Source of the DNA: Oscillospiraceae bacterium
GTDB lineage: Bacteria; Bacillota; Clostridia; Oscillospirales; Ruminococcaceae
DNA length: 60,216 bases
Assembly: GCA_009781425.1 (NCBI GenBank)
Contig: WQYC01000014.1
Coordinates: forward strand, 1 to 60,216
Direction of reading: 5' to 3'
Position 1 is the first letter of the stretch, and every line of letters starts with the position of its first letter. Below are positions 56,237 to 60,216 of this stretch, one piece after another. The position numbers were made by a program, and so were the translations under genes. The notes under the pieces are model-generated. The model did not search any database. It was not told the DNA's origin and worked only from the letters and a program-made list of their open reading frames with translations.

Positions 56237-56488
56237 ATGTATAAAAAGAATTTTTTTAAAGATTCGAATTGTATGTCTATGAATGGCACAAATTATTTAC
56301 CGTGTAAAACAGGAAGTTTTCTTGAATCTATGCAAATATGGAGTGAAACTGATTTTATAGAATTCTTTTTGCCATTTATAAGACATATGGACAATATTAA
56401 TTTGATGAAACCTTATAATGTGCTATGCTATAAAGGTAGTAAATGGGAAAGCCCGAAAAACAGGGCGGTTATGCCGTTTGTAGCATAA
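56237..56488 (+). CDS. Probable 5' fragment of an unknown gene
   Basis: 83 residues starting MYKKNFFKDSNCMSMNGTNYLPCKTGSFLESMQIWSETDFIEFF. The last residues (NRAVMPFVA) run into sequence that belongs to the leader of the recombinase gene, so the frame probably ends by accident after a deletion. ATG 56237 has a GGTGAG-type site. An AT-rich promoter-like stretch lies at about 56186-56215. No family recognised. Confidence 0.4.
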   Translation: MYKKNFFKDSNCMSMNGTNYLPCKTGSFLESMQIWSETDFIEFFLPFIRHMDNINLMKPYNVLCYKGSKWESPKNRAVMPFVA

Positions 56489-56537
56489 TAGCAGAATAAC
56501 GGCAAATTCAAAAACCGCCCCCGAAAGGAAAAAAGCC

Positions 56538-57200
56538 ATGAAAAAGCAAAAAATAACCATTTTGTACGAACGGTTGAGCAAAGATGATGAAATGCAAAGC
56601 ACTTCAAACTCAATTCTCAATCAACAACAACTGCTTGAAGAATACGCAGAACGCAACAACTTAAAACCGTATATCCATATAAGTGATGACGGATATTCGG
56701 GAACGAACTGGAACAGACCCGGTTGGCAAGAACTGATTGCAAAAGTAGAAAATGACGAGGTATCTTGTATCTGTATTAAGGACAACACAAGGCTCGGCAG
56801 GGATTATTTAAGAGCAGGGCTTTACCGTGAAATGTTCTGTGAAAAAGGCGTTAGACTAATTGCCGTTAATGACGGTTTTGACAGCGAAAGGGGCGAGGAC
56901 GATTTTACCCCTTTCCGTGAAATCATGGCGGAATTTTATGCTCGTGACACTTCAAAGAAAATCAAGTCCGTATTGGCGGCAAAAGGACGGAGCGGAAAGC
57001 CGACAACGAATACACCGCCGTATGGATATGTCAAGAACCCGAACGACAAATACAACTGGATTGTTGACGAAATCGCCGCCCCTGTTGTTCGCCGTATTTT
57101 TCAAATGGCTATGGACGGAATGGGAATGTTTCAAATTGCTCGTGCCTTGTCTGATGATAAAGTGGAACGCCCCTCATTCTATCAAGGCAAAGCAGATTAA
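56538..57200 (+). pseudogene. Large serine recombinase, C-terminally truncated
   Basis: 220 residues of a TnpX/Tn4451-type large serine recombinase, normally over 450. The resolvase domain is complete: ITILYERLSKDDEMQSTSNSILNQQQLLEEY (catalytic Ser in the R-L-S-x-D block), DDGYSGTNWNRPGWQEL, IKDNTRLGRDYLRAG, and EFYARDTSKKIKSVLAAKGRSGKPTTNTPPYGY, followed by the start of the recombinase domain (IVDEIAAPVVRRIFQMAMDGMG). It ends abruptly at PSFYQGKAD, where sequence of another gene begins. It lacks the DNA-binding zinc and coiled-coil parts and should be inactive. Confidence 0.85.
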
Positions 57201-57610
57201 AGGAAGTAACAGCCGACATTGAACAAGGGCGTAACTACAAGCAAAATAAAGCAGTATATGAGCAATACAACAATATACAGCCGAGCCGAATGGATAAACT
57301 TTTCAAGCGTAACCCTAAATCGGATTTTTATGAAACACACAGGGCAGAAATCAGCTTGTACCAATCCGCAGAAAAGCACTTGAAAAAGCACCTCAAATCG
57401 GGAGCGTTACCCATGAAAGCATGGAAAGCCGAGAAAGAGAAATTGACCGCCGAGAAGAACAGGCAGTACAGCGAATACAACAGGCTGAAAGATGATGTAA
57501 AAATGTTTGATGATGTAAGGCGTGAGGTTGATGAAATTGTACGCATTAACAGCCTTGACAATGACAGAAACGAGCAACAGAGAAAACGGAACAAGGATTT
57601 TGAGAGGTAG
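57197..57610 (+). pseudogene. Relaxase (MobA/MobL-like) C-terminal fragment
   Basis: Joined to the recombinase in another frame. LKEVTADIEQGRNYKQNKAVYEQYNNIQPSRMDKLFKRNPKSDFYETHRAEISLYQSAEKHLKKHL ... PMKAWKAEKEKLTAEKNRQYSEYNRLKDDVKMFDDVRREVDEI matches the helical tail of MobA/MobL-type relaxases of clostridial mobilisable elements. The N-terminal HUH nickase is gone. With the truncated recombinase it marks a deletion inside a former mobilisable element. Confidence 0.7.
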
Positions 57611-57611
57611 A

Positions 57612-57639
57612 AAAACGGCGAGAATTTTCTCGCCGTTTT
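57612..57639. terminator. Terminator between the relaxase remnant and nif3
   Basis: AAAACGGCGAGAA and TTCTCGCCGTTTT form a perfect 13-bp inverted repeat with a TT centre and T-runs on both strands. Confidence 0.85.
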
Positions 57640-57653
57640 ACACCGTGAAATGC

Positions 57654-58439
57654 TTATAATAGTCGTTGAAATGAATAATCACAAACATCTATGTTGCTTG
57701 TCGATTTTTCAATTTCTATTTCCTTGAATTTCGATTTCAACTTCACCAACAAATCATCGCAAAATATATTCTCGGTGTGAAAATGTCCCGCCTCAATCAA
57801 AGTTAAACCATAATCCGCAGCAAATATCATTCTGTCATGGGTAACTTCGCCGCAAATAAACGCATCGCAACCCGCATTTAATGCCATTTCAACTGATTCT
57901 TCCGCACTGCCAGAAGTTACTCCTATTTTTGAGAGTGATTTTTTTGAATCAATATAACGAATTACTGTACTGTCAAATGCTATTTTACACTTTTCCACTA
58001 ATTCATCAGTAAAAACAGGCACATCTAATTCAATTATTCTGCCATAACCTGTTCCGTCATGGTTAATAGGAACAATCACGATGTCGCTTTTTGGAAAACC
58101 TAATTTTTCAAGCATTAAGTCTGCTATACCGCCAACAGCGACATCAAGGTTCGTGTGTACTGCGATATGGTTAATATTATTACGAATTAACGCATGAAGT
58201 GGGGCAATTTTTGAAATTTTCGATATAGGGTGTTCCATTAACGGGTGGTGTGAAATAATTAAATCAAAGCCTTTATCAACAGCTTCATCTACAATTTTAT
58301 TTGTTACATCAAGACATAAGAGGATTCTTCTAAATTCCAATTCGCAATCGCCAACAAGTAGCCCTGCATTATCGCTTTTATCTTGATTGTTGAAGGGTGC
58401 TATTGTATCTAAATAGCTATATAACTCGCCTATTATCAT
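57654..58439 (-). CDS. Nif3-like dinuclear metal protein
   Basis: 261 residues of the Nif3/YbgI (formerly GTP cyclohydrolase I type 2) family. Metal-site blocks are present: LLCLDVTNKIVDEAVDKGFDLIISHHPL, HIAVHTNLDVAVGGIADL, and late CGEVTHDRMIFAADYGLTLIEAGHFHTE. Cellular role is not settled. GGGAGG precedes ATG 58439. It is one of three minus-strand genes separated by a 56-bp direct repeat. Confidence 0.92.
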   Translation of the reverse strand: MIIGELYSYLDTIAPFNNQDKSDNAGLLVGDCELEFRRILLCLDVTNKIVDEAVDKGFDLIISHHPLMEHPISKISKIAPLHALIRNNINHIAVHTNLDVAVGGIADLMLEKLGFPKSDIVIVPINHDGTGYGRIIELDVPVFTDELVEKCKIAFDSTVIRYIDSKKSLSKIGVTSGSAEESVEMALNAGCDAFICGEVTHDRMIFAADYGLTLIEAGHFHTENIFCDDLLVKLKSKFKEIEIEKSTSNIDVCDYSFQRLL

Positions 58440-58460
58440 TAAGTTTTAACCTCCCATTAT

Positions 58461-58516
58461 ATAAATACCGCCCCCTGCGGTTCTGCTTTACCAAAACTCT
58501 GCTAATGCTTATAATG
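58461..58516 (-). repeat. 56-bp direct repeat, copy 1
   Basis: It differs from copy 2 (59506-59561) at 3 of 56 positions. It contains ACCGC-CCCCT-GCGGT, a 5-bp stem. It lies in the leader of nif3. Confidence 0.9.
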
Positions 58517-58522
58517 TAAAGA

Positions 58523-59479
58523 TTATAAGCCCTCAAAAGCATTACACGCTAAAACAAGATGTTCTTCTCTCCAACTCAATTGCCCCTCATCATAGTTTCG
58601 AGAATAATACTCAATCTGCCAAATCAAGGCGATATATAAATCATACAAAGCCAAGCGGATTTTAGCGTTTTTATCGAGTGCGGTAAAGTCAATGCCGTAG
58701 CCCGAATTAAAATCAGCATTTATTGCGTGTTTTCGGAAATAATGCTCCATCAAAACATCGGCATACAATGACCGTTCAAAGTCAATTATTCCCGAAATTT
58801 CATTCCCTCGCACTAAAACATTTCCGTTCCACAAATCCCAATGAACAAACTTCGGCGTTTTCACATCATCACAAGCGTGAATGTGTGCATCAATAATGCT
58901 CTCTATTTCGGCATACGGCACTGAGATTTTGACGTTCAAATCCCTGCTGTCACTTAACAAATCGGTGATTATGCCCTTAAAACAATCCCGCCAGTTGTCG
59001 GTATGCTTGTCGGGGTGAGCCAAATAACCGAACTTGTTATGCTCGATTCCGTTGATTTGACGGTTAAGTTTTCCAAGCTGAAAAACAATGCTCGTTTTCT
59101 GTTCCTCGCTTAAATCAGACATTACAGAGTTGAAATTATCGCCATTCAACCTTTCTGCAAAGAAGTATTCAGAATCGCATAACGTCTTTGAAGTGTCGTA
59201 AAAAAGCACTTCGGGTACAGGAACGGTAGTGTTGGCTTTAACCAATCGTAATGCCTCAACCTCTCTCTGCATTGCATTTTTCTCATATCGCAAAACACGC
59301 ACATCGTCTTTTGGTGCAATTTTCAAGACTACCCCTTTGTCGGCGAGTGTAATCATGTATAATGCACTAAATTCGCCGATTGTATTTTCAGAAATACTGT
59401 CGGCAGATTTCCCAAACGCTCTTTGAGTTAGCGAGTTGATTTGCTCGGTGGTCAATTTGTTTTTTGATAAACTTTCCAT
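58523..59479 (-). CDS. Phosphotransferase of the aminoglycoside/macrolide (APH) family
   Basis: 318 residues, a kinase-like fold. VHWDLWNGNVLVRG holds the catalytic H-x-D-x4-N, and GIIDFERSLYADV the Mg-binding Asp (DFE). The N-terminal lobe has GVVLKIAP with the ATP-binding Lys and QREVEALRLVKANTTVPVPEVLFYD. Members phosphorylate aminoglycosides, macrolides or small metabolites; which one cannot be told. AGGGGGAT precedes ATG 59479. Its position between two copies of a direct repeat suggests a mobile or duplicated cassette. Confidence 0.88.
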   Translation of the reverse strand: MESLSKNKLTTEQINSLTQRAFGKSADSISENTIGEFSALYMITLADKGVVLKIAPKDDVRVLRYEKNAMQREVEALRLVKANTTVPVPEVLFYDTSKTLCDSEYFFAERLNGDNFNSVMSDLSEEQKTSIVFQLGKLNRQINGIEHNKFGYLAHPDKHTDNWRDCFKGIITDLLSDSRDLNVKISVPYAEIESIIDAHIHACDDVKTPKFVHWDLWNGNVLVRGNEISGIIDFERSLYADVLMEHYFRKHAINADFNSGYGIDFTALDKNAKIRLALYDLYIALIWQIEYYSRNYDEGQLSWREEHLVLACNAFEGL

Positions 59480-59505
59480 GTTGATTATCCCCCTGCATAT
59501 CTTAA

Positions 59506-59561
59506 TAAATACCGCCCCCTGCGGTTCTGCTTGACCGAAACTTTGCTAATGCTTATAATGC
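59506..59561 (-). repeat. 56-bp direct repeat, copy 2
   Basis: The partner of 58461-58516, in the same orientation 1045 bp away, lying in the leader of the phosphotransferase gene. Confidence 0.9.
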
Positions 59562-59566
59562 GAAAT

Positions 59567-60216
59567 TCATTTTATTCTGTACCAATATTTATAATGGTCG
59601 ATAAACTCTAATTTGTTGTACAATCTAATTGCCGGAGCGTTATCTGCTACAACTTGAAGATATGCTGTTTTTGCCCCTATTTTAATTGCAGCATTTAATA
59701 ATGAATTGCAAACATCAATTCCCAAACCCTGTCCACGGTATCTTGAATCAACTACAATGTCATAAAGTCCTGCATATTCACGCTCAACGACACATAACCC
59801 CAAAGCGACAGTAACTCCATTTTCAATTATCGTAGCACATAGCGTTTTATTTAATATATTTCCTTGTATTATTTTTGCTGTTTCAATTTTATCGTTAGAA
59901 ATATTGTTAAGTCTAAAAAAGTTTTCCTGCCATTCAGTGGTAATTTTATCTGTAATGATTGATTTAATTTGTAATTGTTTTACAGGCACAAGCGGCTTTA
60001 TCATAACATTAGTCTCTGTAACTTTTTCATAACCTTTATCTGCGAGTATTTCATCTAAAACATCAAATGAAAGCGAGGTTAGTTTGAAAACGGTTACTAA
60101 CCCTTGTGACTTATAAATTTTCTCACAGAAATTTATTTTATCATCAATCGCCATTTTTGACGGATAAATGGGATTTATTGAATTGGCTCTGTTTGTATAT
60201 CCATTGGCAAAACGCA
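59567..60216 (-). CDS. GNAT family N-acetyltransferase, 5' end outside the window
   Basis: The frame is open from 59567 to the right edge (at least 215 residues). It reads RFANGYTNRANSINPIYPSKMAIDDKINFCEKIYKSQG at the edge side, typical of a GNAT subgroup, and carries the acetyl-CoA block YDIVVDSRYRGQGLGIDVCNSLLNAA (R-G-x-G-L/I-G), then AYLQVVADNAPAIRLYNKLEFIDHYKYWYRI. An internal ATG at 60154 is not the likely start, because the conserved sequence continues upstream of it. Substrate unknown. Confidence 0.88.
   Translation of the reverse strand, partial: RFANGYTNRANSINPIYPSKMAIDDKINFCEKIYKSQGLVTVFKLTSLSFDVLDEILADKGYEKVTETNVMIKPLVPVKQLQIKSIITDKITTEWQENFFRLNNISNDKIETAKIIQGNILNKTLCATIIENGVTVALGLCVVEREYAGLYDIVVDSRYRGQGLGIDVCNSLLNAAIKIGAKTAYLQVVADNAPAIRLYNKLEFIDHYKYWYRIK

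Noticed and set aside
60154-60216. GNAT gene starting at ATG 60154
   Set aside because: The frame stays open to the edge of the window and the upstream residues (RFANGYTNRANS) match the family, so the gene is cut by the window.

Overview
The window reads as chromosomal DNA of an anaerobic, endospore-forming Clostridia bacterium, probably in or near the Oscillospirales/Ruminococcaceae. The evidence is a spoVAC-spoVAD-spoVAE operon, an alpha/beta-type small acid-soluble spore protein, consensus AGGAGG ribosome sites, Firmicute-type TTGACA/TATAAT promoters, and secreted proteins ending in dockerin-like repeats. The assignment rests on gene content only.

Layout. 1-2.5 kb: the 5' part of a LytTR-type response regulator, a PBECR4-like protein with a long hairpin leader, and a DUF488 gene with a broken dual-OB partner. 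2.6-30 kb is mostly core chromosome: spoVA, purEK, a membrane diguanylate cyclase, ssp, a coaD/rsmD/uvrC/degV group, a CBM-like protein and esterase, three lipoproteins, lysA, FliB, two GHL10-type secreted proteins (one fused to an amidase), and an aconitase-isocitrate dehydrogenase-Rex operon. 29-34 kb holds AT-rich accessory genes, including a MuF-CHAP fusion. 34-42.5 kb holds three secreted dockerin-bearing proteins (transglutaminase-like, Ig/InlB-repeat and MORN/GLUG). 42.7-51.4 kb is an accessory block on the + strand: a ubiquitin-like conjugation set (76-aa Ubl, E2-like protein, JAMM protease, E1-like enzyme), interrupted by a divergent PIN/AbrB toxin-antitoxin pair, then a retron-like reverse transcriptase between two related structured cassettes, further structured non-coding DNA, a serine recombinase, an Api92-like protein and a methylase-like protein. 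51.5-60.2 kb holds an HD plus Hsp90-type ATPase gene, a decayed cyclase beside a nitroreductase-like gene, a recombinase-relaxase deletion junction, and Nif3, phosphotransferase and GNAT genes separated by a 56-bp direct repeat.

Two things stand out. The first is the Ubl/E2/JAMM/E1 module lying next to a retron-like RT with paired cassettes and a large structured non-coding region. It looks like one accessory system on a mobile element, possibly defensive, and I do not recognise this combination. The second is a dispersed palindromic repeat of about 10 copies, with the template GTAGGG-N6-loop6-N6'-CCG. Its arms covary, it sits in genes without breaking the frame, it supplies stop codons, and one symmetric copy carries both -35 boxes of a divergent promoter pair.

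No tRNA, rRNA or CRISPR array was seen. All domain calls are by eye from motifs; no database was searched.
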